Part shown: positions 1 through 6,795 of the stretch, one piece after another
How positions within the stretch are numbered: the first letter of the stretch is position 1
Layout: each line of letters opens with the position of its first letter
Source: Bacteroidetes bacterium UBA7368
Lineage (GTDB): Bacteria > Bacteroidota > Rhodothermia > Rhodothermales > UBA10348
Direction: 5' to 3'
NCBI GenBank assembly: GCA_002469915.1
Contig: DKOG01000059.1
Span: 1 to 19,109 of the forward strand
DNA length: 19,109 bases
Notes under the pieces: model-generated
What the model was told of the DNA's origin: nothing
Seen by the model: only the letters and a program-made list of their open reading frames with translations
The model's database searches: none
Translations under genes and position numbers: made by a program

Positions 1-1234
1 AGAGAATATCTGGAGATTCCCCTAAATCCACCATGGCCACGGCTTGACGGACGTTCTCTTCCTCTGGCCGAGTCGGCATTAGTTTCCAGACTTCGATTTC
101 GGTGATGCGTTCAAAACCATTTGAAACTCGAATGTTTGGGGGGTCAACTAATGCATCCTCCCATCTATTCCTGAAGTAGTAGCCCAAAAAGAAGTGCGTG
201 CCTTCATCATAGTCAGTAGGTCGCAGATCAAACTTGGTTTCCTCTGACCCACCCTCAATATTGAGACTATTAGCCTGTCCTTCCTGCTGACTCATTACCG
301 TTGTCAGTTTCACTCCACCCAGTTGGAATTCACTCTTGATACCAAACAGGCTTTGGCCTCCTCTAATCAGCGTTGAAGGAGTCTGTAAAAAAACGTTTCC
401 AGCTTCAATTTTCTGGATGATTTCGTCTTCGTACCCGGTGTACTCAAGCTTGAGCTGGTTCTGGAAATCAAACTGGTTTCTTGAATCATAATTGACGTTG
501 ATTCTCAGCTTATCTCCAATCGTACCGGTGATTCCAAGACTGAGGTCCTGCTTGAACTCGGGATCCAATTGACTAGGTTTCCCGGTTACCGATACTTGCT
601 GATCGCTCTTTCGATAGTCGAATCCAGCACGGATATCGGCTGTTCCGTTAACCCTAAGGTCTACCGTATTAGTACCAAAAATGGTAGAAAACGCTTTACT
701 TCGCCCTCCTGGCACAACAATGTTGAATCCAAGACCGCCACGGTTTCGGCGGTCTCGATCTCGGGCTTGTTCTACAATGAGCTCTCGCCAGTTCTGGTCT
801 AGATCGTGCGCCAATTTGACTGATCTATACGTAGCGTAATCTAGTTCAAGTGGAAAACGGACATCTTCCCGGCCCACCTTTTCCCGCAAGGTGTATTTCA
901 TGGCGGTTGTGTCAAAATCGACGCTGTACTGCCAGTATCTACCTTGAGAGGGGGAGAAGGGTAAACGGTCTTTCGGTCCTAAGCGGGCGGTCCAAGAATC
1001 TGTTCTATATCCAGGAAGGTAGTCCCAGACTAGTGCTGAATCGGGCAACCAAAGGGAATCAACCGCCAAGCTGTCGATGTCAAGAGTATCGACAGCTACT
1101 GAATCCGTGTCAGCGCGGGCAATCGCAGAGCGGAAAGACTGCCAAGATTGTATATCAGGGTCTGTAGCCGCTGAACTCACCAACACCATCGATATGATGA
1201 AGAGTCCAAGTACGGATGCTAGTGCATACCGCAT
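1..1234 (-). CDS. sprA: T9SS outer-membrane translocon / gliding motility protein SprA (N-terminal part, cut by window edge)
   Basis: SprA (Sov in Porphyromonas) is the very large outer-membrane barrel through which type IX secretion cargo passes. Reading the minus strand from an ATG at 1234 gives 411 uninterrupted codons that run off the left edge. A signal peptide is visible (MRYALASVLGLFIISMVLVS, cut near Ala22-Ala23). The family block at residues about 255-301 is clear: FDFQNQLKLEYTGYEDEIIQ, followed by KIEAGNV and RGGQSLFGIK. Residues 235-253 (ITGTIGDKLRINVNYDSRN) are also typical. Family members are usually well over 2000 residues, so only the start is present. In-frame GTG (about 1298) and TTG (about 1289) codons exist upstream, but the ATG gives a proper signal peptide. 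No Shine-Dalgarno sequence is seen, which is common in this group. An 18-bp hairpin lies 73-114 bases upstream of the start. Confidence 0.93.
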   Translation of the reverse strand, partial: MRYALASVLGLFIISMVLVSSAATDPDIQSWQSFRSAIARADTDSVAVDTLDIDSLAVDSLWLPDSALVWDYLPGYRTDSWTARLGPKDRLPFSPSQGRYWQYSVDFDTTAMKYTLREKVGREDVRFPLELDYATYRSVKLAHDLDQNWRELIVEQARDRDRRNRGGLGFNIVVPGGRSKAFSTIFGTNTVDLRVNGTADIRAGFDYRKSDQQVSVTGKPSQLDPEFKQDLSLGITGTIGDKLRINVNYDSRNQFDFQNQLKLEYTGYEDEIIQKIEAGNVFLQTPSTLIRGGQSLFGIKSEFQLGGVKLTTVMSQQEGQANSLNIEGGSEETKFDLRPTDYDEGTHFFLGYYFRNRWEDALVDPPNIRVSNGFERITEIEVWKLMPTRPEEENVRQAVAMVDLGESPDIL

Positions 1235-1306
1235 CGCGCGAGGCGAGGAAGCGTCTCGGGAGGAAATAGTGGAGTTGTCGACCAAGATATTGGGCACGAA
1301 TCAGGT

Positions 1307-1348
1307 TCGGATCGCCGGATTCAGGCTGCGCCTGAACGGCCGATCCGA
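1307..1348. repeat. Long hairpin in the sprA upstream region
   Basis: The inner arms TTCAGGC (1320-1326) and GCCTGAA (1330-1336) are perfect, with a 3-base loop. Outside them TCGGATCG (1307-1314) pairs with CGATCCGA (1341-1348), and CCG (1315-1317) pairs with CGG (1337-1339). One base is bulged on the right (1340) and two on the left (1318-1319). This gives 18 pairs in total. No T-run follows on either strand, so a plain intrinsic terminator is unlikely. It may be an mRNA leader structure of sprA or a protein-binding site (inference). Confidence 0.6.
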
Positions 1349-1520
1349 TCTAAATGAATCAATAAACAGTTTCAGTAACGGTAAAAGCGTATATATCCGA
1401 TCGATTCTAGTTGTTGTCGTGCTGCTAAAAAGGTGTTCCTCGTAGACTGAAACAGGTAGGTTCATACCTTTCATGATCAGTGACGAAGAGGAACGCTTCT
1501 TTCGCGTCGCATAACCCTGA

Positions 1521-1547
1521 TGACCTATTTTTGTTCTGAATAGGTCA
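1521..1547. promoter_or_regulatory. 9-bp perfect inverted repeat overlapping a candidate -7 promoter box
   Basis: TGACCTATT (1521-1529) is the exact reverse complement of AATAGGTCA (1539-1547), with a 9-base spacer. TATTTTTG at 1526-1533 matches the Bacteroidota -7 consensus TAnnTTTG and would put the transcription start near 1539, about 25 bases before the lipoprotein ATG. No clear TTG -33 element sits at the usual distance. The overlap of a palindrome with a -7 box is what a repressor operator would look like, but the regulator is unknown. Confidence 0.4.
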
Positions 1548-1564
1548 CGTAACACGTACTTAAT

Positions 1565-2074
1565 ATGAATAAAAGACTGTACCTACCCAATTCTTATCAG
1601 GGCATTCTCTCTTACGTCATAATCCCTCTTTTTTTGATAGCAGGTTGTGGTGCCGATGTTGAACCGACAGAATCCGTGCCTGAGCAGACAACGGCTGAAG
1701 AAGTTGCCGCAATAAAGGACGTTTTGATGCGACAACAAGCCGCATGGAATGCCGGCGATATCGACGCCTTCATGGATGATTATGTAAAGTCTGACACCCT
1801 TCGATTTACGTCTGATGGAGTCGTACGGTATGGGTGGGAAACAAGTCTTGAGCGATACTATAACGCCTACCCTAGTCGTGATGCGATGGGGCGTCTTGTA
1901 TTTGATGACCTAGATATTGATGTTTTATCGCCGAAGTGGGCACTGACCTTTGGATCTTGGCACCTCACAAGGGGGGGTGATTTTGAAGACATAGGAGGGA
2001 AATACACTCTTTTAATGCACAAAAGTGCTTCTGGCTGGAAAGTCCTTTACGATCACACATCAACCCTTAACTGA
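1565..2074 (+). CDS. Putative lipoprotein with an NTF2/SnoaL-like (DUF4440-type) fold
   Basis: 169 residues. The N-terminus has a hydrophobic segment ending in the lipobox L-I-A-G-C (Cys28), so it should be a lipid-anchored envelope protein. The mature part opens with a helix (about residues 44-62), contains QQAAWNAGDIDAFMDDYV, and ends GGKYTLLMHKSASGWKVLYD. This is the pattern of small cone-shaped NTF2-like domains of the DUF4440/YybH type. These domains either bind or catalyse changes in small molecules, and the substrate cannot be read from the sequence. The ATG follows the candidate -7 box at a short distance. The stop is one base from the ATG of the following dehydrogenase gene, so the two are very likely co-transcribed and translationally coupled. 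Confidence 0.75.
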   Translation: MNKRLYLPNSYQGILSYVIIPLFLIAGCGADVEPTESVPEQTTAEEVAAIKDVLMRQQAAWNAGDIDAFMDDYVKSDTLRFTSDGVVRYGWETSLERYYNAYPSRDAMGRLVFDDLDIDVLSPKWALTFGSWHLTRGGDFEDIGGKYTLLMHKSASGWKVLYDHTSTLN

Positions 2075-2075
2075 G

Positions 2076-2723
2076 ATGTCTACACAACGAACTATTGTCA
2101 TATCGGGCTCTAACGGTCGCCTTGGAAGCCGACTGGCTGCTGGTTTCTTACTTGGCGGTGATCAGGTCATCGGATTGGACCGCTCACCCCGAACCGGGGG
2201 CGACTGGCCGGTTATTCAGATGGATGCGACGGACGAGCACTCTGTGCAGCGTGCATTTGAAGGGCTAGAATCCACCTATAGTACGCCAAATGCCGTTATT
2301 CACACGGTGGGTATGTGGGCGATGTCGCCATTTACTGAGACTTCGCTGGATGAGTGGGATGTTCTTCTCAAACTCAACCTCACGTCTTCTTTTTTGGTCT
2401 ATCGTGAAGCAGTGCGTCATATGGGAAGTTCAGGAGGAACGCTGATTGGCATCACCTCACGGCAAGGGGCTGTCCAAGGCGCTGCCGGTCAAGCTGGTTA
2501 CTCCGCTGCCAAAGGTGGCCTTGTCCGTTTAATAGAGTCTATCGCCGCTGAATTTGGAGCCTCAGGCATATGCGCACATGCGCTTGCTCCTTCTACCATT
2601 TTGTTTGGTGAAGAGGGCGAGGGTGTACAGGCAGCAGATCTGGTTTCTCATTGTCAATATCTTGTTTCTCAAGCAGGAGTCTCTTTAAATGGTCAGATCC
2701 TATCTGCATACGGCAACGGATGA
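2076..2723 (+). CDS. Short-chain dehydrogenase/reductase (SDR) family oxidoreductase
   Basis: 215 residues, near the usual 230-260 of classical SDRs but on the short side. The Rossmann nucleotide-binding motif is present near the N-terminus as SGSNGRLGS, a variant of TGxxxGxG. Asp36 in the LDRS segment sits where NAD(H)-preferring enzymes carry an acidic residue. The catalytic set is complete: Asn in LKLNLTSS, Ser in GITSRQG, and YSAAK. The substrate is not predictable. The frame is open back to 2025, inside the lipoprotein gene. ATG 2076 is preferred because MSTQRTIVISGS starts directly at the first beta strand, as in the family. It follows the lipoprotein stop by one base. The C-terminal substrate-binding loop is reduced compared with many SDRs. 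Confidence 0.88.
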   Translation: MSTQRTIVISGSNGRLGSRLAAGFLLGGDQVIGLDRSPRTGGDWPVIQMDATDEHSVQRAFEGLESTYSTPNAVIHTVGMWAMSPFTETSLDEWDVLLKLNLTSSFLVYREAVRHMGSSGGTLIGITSRQGAVQGAAGQAGYSAAKGGLVRLIESIAAEFGASGICAHALAPSTILFGEEGEGVQAADLVSHCQYLVSQAGVSLNGQILSAYGNG

Positions 2724-2837
2724 CTTAAACAGATTGGTCTAAAATAAATTGTGTTGACAGGCTTTTTTAGCACTTTTTAGAGCTGAAGCCTGCATACTTT
2801 ACAGCGGGACATTTCATCATTTGAACAGGGTAAAATC
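2724..2837 (+). promoter_or_regulatory. Short intergenic region before the phosphofructokinase gene
   Basis: 114 bases. TTGACA occurs at 2754-2759, but no well-placed -10 partner follows, and a TAnnTTTG box is absent. CAGGCT (2758-2763) can pair with AGCCTG (2787-2792) around a T-rich loop. This could be a weak terminator of the SDR gene or part of a leader. Neither reading is firm. Confidence 0.25.
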
Positions 2838-4037
2838 ATGGCCAGAGAGAAAGGAACGATTGGGATTTTGACAGGCGGTGGTGATGTTCCAGGATTGAAT
2901 CCGGCAATCCGCGCCGTCACGATTCGCGCCCTGCGGGAAGGGTATAAGGTGATTGGTATCCGACGGGGCTGGGCTGGGCTTACCGATCTTGTTCCTGACA
3001 AGGATGCCGACAACAGCGCCAACTACCACGAGTTAACCGAGGAAGTGGTTAATCGAGCCGGTCGAACGGGTGGAACGTTTATTCACTCATCTCGAACCCG
3101 TCCGAGTCATCTTCCCAAAGCTATGGTGCCCCCACATCTGGCGGACTTGTACACGGATGAAATCAATGACATCACACCTACCATAAAGAAGAATATTGAA
3201 TGGTTAGGGCTGGACTACTTGATCCCGATTGGTGGTGATGACACGTTGAGCTACGGTCATCGTTTACATCAGGATGGTATAAAGATCGTAGGTATTCCAA
3301 AGACCATGGATAACGATGTCCCTGGTACCGACTACTGCATCGGATTTGGGACGTGCGTAACGCGAACCATTGAAATGGCGCATACGCTACGAACATCGGC
3401 AGGCTCGCACGAGCGATTTTTGGTTATCGAGGTTTTTGGCCGGTACGCCGGATTCACCGCGCTCCTTCCTACGATGGCCGGCGCTGCAGATCGGTGCGTT
3501 ATCCCAGAACACCCATTTGATGCAGAGCACTTAACTGAAATATTGTCTTACGACCGTAATCTGCATCCGAGTAAATATGCCGTCGTGCTCGTTTCGGAAG
3601 GCGCGACCATGGCACATAACGATACCATGTCCTTTAAGGGAGACGAGGCGGATCAATATGGCCATAAAAAACTGGGTGGCATTGGTGATAAAGTAGCCGC
3701 AGAGTTGAAACGATATTCTCCCAAGTACAATAATGGGCGCAGAGTGAACGTGGTGAGCCAGCGCCTTGGTTATCTCGTGCGTTGTGGAGACCCTGATGCG
3801 TTAGATTCTATCGTGCCAATGGCTTTCGGCAATCTGGCTTTAGACCTGATTCTGAATGGTACATCGGGTAGGCTCGTGTCCGTGCGGAATGGGACGTATG
3901 ACAACGTGCCGTTGGACGTTGTAGTGGGAACGAAGAAAGTAGTAGATGTAGACAAGTACTATAATGCGGTCCGCTTTCGCCCGTTCTATCATTCGTTCAA
4001 TCGCCGACCAACCTTCATCATGACGTCCGATATCTAA
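2838..4037 (+). CDS. 6-phosphofructokinase, probably pyrophosphate-dependent
   Basis: 399 residues. The enzyme phosphorylates fructose 6-phosphate to fructose 1,6-bisphosphate in the cytoplasm. The phosphate-donor loop LTGGGDVPGLNPAIRA is at residues 11-26. Two positions tell donor type in the PfkA superfamily. ATP enzymes have Gly after GGD and Gly in PGTIDND. PPi enzymes have Asp and Lys. Here residues 132-136 read GGDDT (Asp135) and 154-160 read PKTMDND (Lys155), so PPi use is predicted and the reaction would be reversible. The GGDDT and PKTxDND form fits the PPi or mixed-substrate clades rather than E. coli PfkA (320 residues). Allosteric ADP/PEP sites are not evident. The ATG is in a good position and the start MAREKGTIGILTGGGD is typical. 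The stop is one base from the stop of the convergent permease gene. Confidence 0.92.
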   Translation: MAREKGTIGILTGGGDVPGLNPAIRAVTIRALREGYKVIGIRRGWAGLTDLVPDKDADNSANYHELTEEVVNRAGRTGGTFIHSSRTRPSHLPKAMVPPHLADLYTDEINDITPTIKKNIEWLGLDYLIPIGGDDTLSYGHRLHQDGIKIVGIPKTMDNDVPGTDYCIGFGTCVTRTIEMAHTLRTSAGSHERFLVIEVFGRYAGFTALLPTMAGAADRCVIPEHPFDAEHLTEILSYDRNLHPSKYAVVLVSEGATMAHNDTMSFKGDEADQYGHKKLGGIGDKVAAELKRYSPKYNNGRRVNVVSQRLGYLVRCGDPDALDSIVPMAFGNLALDLILNGTSGRLVSVRNGTYDNVPLDVVVGTKKVVDVDKYYNAVRFRPFYHSFNRRPTFIMTSDI

Positions 4038-4038
4038 T

Positions 4039-5745
4039 TTAACGAACCATCCCGGCCCGCGCAGAGCCGCCAAATCGTGAGACGATATACGTTGCCCCTC
4101 CGATGAGTACCATCAGGAATACGGAATACGCTGCAGCAGCGCCAAAATCGTACAGTCTGAGCTGAGATAGAATTTCGACTGATATGGGTCTGTTGTCAAA
4201 AACGTACAGCAGAATGGACGAAACGAACTCGCCCAATGCTGTGACAAATGTCAGCAGTGTACCAGCCAGTATTCCCGGCGCAATGGTGGGGAGAACAATG
4301 GAAAAGAAGGTGCGCACCCTACTCGCTCCCAGATCCTGCGAGGCATCAATCAAACGGTCATCAAATGATTCAAGCGCCGAAATCGTAGATCGCACAATCA
4401 GCGGTATGTGCCGAATGAAGTAGGCGAGTGGTAGTAACCAAAAGCTTCCCACCAAAATGCTCCCGCCCGATAGCAAACTGCCTTCGCTGAATGCCACGAT
4501 GAGGTTAATCGCTATGACGGTCCCTGGTATCGCGAAGGGTAAGACCGCTAATGTCCGAACAATTCCGCGTCCTGGAATCTGACCTTTCACCACAAACACG
4601 GCGGCAGCCACGCCGAACACGATATTAGCGGCTGTTGCCAGCGTGGCCATCGTAAGGCTGTTCTTGATGGGCGCCAATACATCGGGTTGGCTAAACAGGT
4701 TGAGGTAATTATCCAACGTGTAAGCTTGGGGTAAAACTTGCCAGGTCCAGCTTCCTTCCTTTACAAACGAGATCAGGATGATCGTTAAAACGGGAAGGGC
4801 CAAAAACGTCAAAATGGACAAGGCTCCGAGTAAAGCAAAAAAGCGACCGGCTCCCGATCCAACGGGCACCGGAGTGGGGGCAGAGCCTTTGGAAGCTGAA
4901 ATAGTACTGCTCTGGCGTCGGTCCAATTCAATCAGTAACAGAAAAAGAAGGCAAATGAGCGTCAAAACGACGGAAACCGTCGCTGAATACTCCAGATTGC
5001 CATTCATTTTATAATTGTAAATTTGAAGGGTTAAGAAGTTTTTCGTACCCGCGAATAGCAGCGGTGCCGTAAAAGAAGCCATGGAAATCATGAAAACTAA
5101 CAGCGAGGCACTGACGATTGACGGACGAAGCTGTGGCAGGATGATGCGCCTAACGGTGTGAAACTGAGAGGCCCCCAGGTCAGACGAAGCCTCGAGCAAA
5201 CTGCGGTCTACGTTTTGAAGCGCTGCCGAACAGAACAAATAAAAGAAGACGTACATCGAGTAGACGTGAACCAGCCATACCGCCCACATCCCGCTAAACG
5301 AAAAAGGGACCTCTGTTAGACCCAGAATGGCCTGAATTCCTCTGGGAAGAATTCCACTTTCTCCATACAGGAAGAGAAACGCCAATACCCCGACGAGTGG
5401 TGGTAGCGCTAGGGGCAGAGCCGCCATCGCTACAAGTGCACGCTTAAGGGGAAAATCAAATCTGAAGAATAAATAGGCGAGCGTCGTGCCTAGCGTGCCC
5501 GCACCAACGACGGTCCACAGAGAGATCCATACTGAGTTGAATAGGGCTCTGTTATTGGCCGAAGATAGTGTACCAAACAAGTCTCTCAGAGAGGGCCAGT
5601 TCAGTCCCTCGTCGAAAAGTCTGAGTGACGGCCATACCACATATCCGAGTAGAATGAAGAGCAGTATGCCCAACATCGCCCAGGAGGTTCTGCGAGCGAT
5701 GAGTCCGCCTGCGTGGTTGGCTCCTAATGTGCGTCCGTTCAGCAT
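4039..5745 (-). CDS. ABC transporter permease with two fused membrane domains (iron(III)/thiamine-type, FbpB/ThiP-like)
   Basis: 568 residues with about 12 hydrophobic segments. Two copies of the binding-protein-dependent permease domain are present. Each carries the cytoplasmic EAA loop that docks on the ATPase: ASSDLGASQFHTVRRIILP around residue 187, and ASQDLGASRVRTFFSIVLP around 468. A non-membrane linker rich in Ser and Pro (about 276-300) joins the halves. This fused two-domain architecture and length are characteristic of Fe(III) and thiamine importers, with Fe(III) the commoner annotation. No ATPase or periplasmic binding protein is encoded next to it, so the partners must be elsewhere. 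It starts 8 bases after the recR stop and is the last gene of the dnaX-ybaB-recR block, so it is probably co-transcribed. Confidence 0.85.
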   Translation of the reverse strand: MLNGRTLGANHAGGLIARRTSWAMLGILLFILLGYVVWPSLRLFDEGLNWPSLRDLFGTLSSANNRALFNSVWISLWTVVGAGTLGTTLAYLFFRFDFPLKRALVAMAALPLALPPLVGVLAFLFLYGESGILPRGIQAILGLTEVPFSFSGMWAVWLVHVYSMYVFFYLFCSAALQNVDRSLLEASSDLGASQFHTVRRIILPQLRPSIVSASLLVFMISMASFTAPLLFAGTKNFLTLQIYNYKMNGNLEYSATVSVVLTLICLLFLLLIELDRRQSSTISASKGSAPTPVPVGSGAGRFFALLGALSILTFLALPVLTIILISFVKEGSWTWQVLPQAYTLDNYLNLFSQPDVLAPIKNSLTMATLATAANIVFGVAAAVFVVKGQIPGRGIVRTLAVLPFAIPGTVIAINLIVAFSEGSLLSGGSILVGSFWLLPLAYFIRHIPLIVRSTISALESFDDRLIDASQDLGASRVRTFFSIVLPTIAPGILAGTLLTFVTALGEFVSSILLYVFDNRPISVEILSQLRLYDFGAAAAYSVFLMVLIGGATYIVSRFGGSARAGMVR

Positions 5746-5753
5746 GAATTGAG

Positions 5754-6368
5754 TTACAGGTTGACCCGTCCTTGAAGAGCCCGCGTCAGAGTGGCCTCAT
5801 CAGTGAATTCTAAATCGCTCCCGATGGGAATTCCTTGAGCGAGTCGGGTTATCAAAACTCCAAACGGGGCCAGTAATTGTGATATGTAGTAGGCGGTCGT
5901 ATCCCCCTCTACGCTAGGGTTGACGGCTAGAATGACCTCAGTAATGGAGCCACCGCTGTCACCTTGTCCACTAACTCGTGCTACGAGTTCGCGAATCCGC
6001 AGATCTTCGGGGCCTATTCCATCTAATGGTGAAATGGCTCCGCCTAGAACGTGGTAGGTTCCATTAAATCCACGTGTTCTCTCAAGGGCCATCACATCAT
6101 TTGCCTCTTCCACCACGCACACCACCTCGTGGTCACGTTTTTCGGATGCGCAGATTGGGCACGGGTCGTTATCTGTTACGTTGAAGCAAGTGGTACAGAA
6201 TATGACTTTGTCTTTGACGGCAATGAGGGCAGAAGCCATCTGTTCTACCTCGTCTCGGGGTAGTTTCAGGACAAACGCGGCTAATCTCCGTGCGGTTTTC
6301 CTCCCGATTCCGGGGAGTCGGGAAAATTGGTCAACAAGCGCTTCTACAGATTCAGAAGTGAAATGCAT
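5754..6368 (-). CDS. recR: Recombination mediator protein RecR
   Basis: 204 residues, the normal length. RecR works with RecO (and RecF) to load RecA on gapped single-stranded DNA. The domains appear in order. A helix-hairpin-helix is at about residues 15-32 ([15 protein letters not shown]). A four-cysteine zinc finger follows (CTTC then CPIC, about 58-73). Then comes a Toprim domain ([13 protein letters not shown] and [13 protein letters not shown]), and a C-terminal helix-strand segment. The start ATG lies 8 bases after the ybaB stop. The dnaX-ybaB-recR order is conserved across many bacteria and supports all three calls. Confidence 0.97.
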   Translation of the reverse strand: MHFTSESVEALVDQFSRLPGIGRKTARRLAAFVLKLPRDEVEQMASALIAVKDKVIFCTTCFNVTDNDPCPICASEKRDHEVVCVVEEANDVMALERTRGFNGTYHVLGGAISPLDGIGPEDLRIRELVARVSGQGDSGGSITEVILAVNPSVEGDTTAYYISQLLAPFGVLITRLAQGIPIGSDLEFTDEATLTRALQGRVNL

Positions 6369-6376
6369 AGGATGTA

Positions 6377-6715
6377 TTACATGCCAAATCGGCTAAGGTC
6401 CATTCCTGGGGGCAGAAAACTACCAGCCGATTTGGCCATCTCCTGTTTAGCAACATTGGAAGCTTCTTCCAGTGCCTTGTTAACGCCGGCCATCACTAGA
6501 TCTTCGAGGAGTTCGGCATCTTCGGGATCAATGACTTCTTTTTCGATGGAAATAGAAGTGATTCTCTGCTGGCCGTTGGCAGTGACTTTCACCATACCTC
6601 CGCCCGCTTCTGCAGAAACAGTCTGAGCAGCTAGTGCATCCTGGGCTTCTGTCATTTTCTTCTGCATGTCCACCATCTTGCTGAACATATCAGCCATGTT
6701 CGTACCATCGCTCAT
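6377..6715 (-). CDS. ybaB: YbaB/EbfC family nucleoid-associated protein
   Basis: 112 residues, typical of this small dimeric DNA-binding family. The pattern is an N-terminal amphipathic helix ([20 protein letters not shown]), a central beta sheet ([20 protein letters not shown]), then the conserved block [20 protein letters not shown]. The C-terminus is low-complexity and ends MDLSRFGM. The tail [11 protein letters not shown] resembles the PGLP-like tails of other family members. A second possible start is Met7. It sits between dnaX (80-base gap) and recR (8-base gap) as in most bacteria, where it is co-expressed with the replication clamp-loader gene. Confidence 0.95.
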   Translation of the reverse strand: MSDGTNMADMFSKMVDMQKKMTEAQDALAAQTVSAEAGGGMVKVTANGQQRITSISIEKEVIDPEDAELLEDLVMAGVNKALEEASNVAKQEMAKSAGSFLPPGMDLSRFGM

Positions 6716-6795
6716 TGTTTACTCACCGGTTGAATGATAAAAAGTATTCGTTCCATTGGATTCGTCTATTGAGAGACCAAAGTCTCAGTAAACGA

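Larger units (their letters stand above)
1235..1564. other. Divergent intergenic region between sprA and the NTF2-fold lipoprotein gene
   Basis: This 330-base stretch has no convincing gene. An open frame on the minus strand (1301-1555) resembles nothing and contains a run of serines and threonines, so I reject it. The stretch holds a long imperfect hairpin (1307-1348), a 9-bp perfect inverted repeat (1521-1547) and a match to the Bacteroidota -7 box facing right. It is expected to contain the promoters of both flanking genes. I found no good match to a promoter for sprA. Confidence 0.6.

Noticed and set aside
1301..1555. 84-residue open frame on the minus strand upstream of sprA
   Set aside because: It has no recognisable sequence, no ribosome site, a Ser/Thr run, and spans the hairpin. 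It ends just before the sprA frame opens.
6717..6793. GTTTACT/AGTAAAC pair and GAGAC-CAAA-GTCTC hairpin in the dnaX-ybaB gap
   Set aside because: Stems of 5-7 bp in a short operon gap are weak and can occur by chance. There is no T-run.
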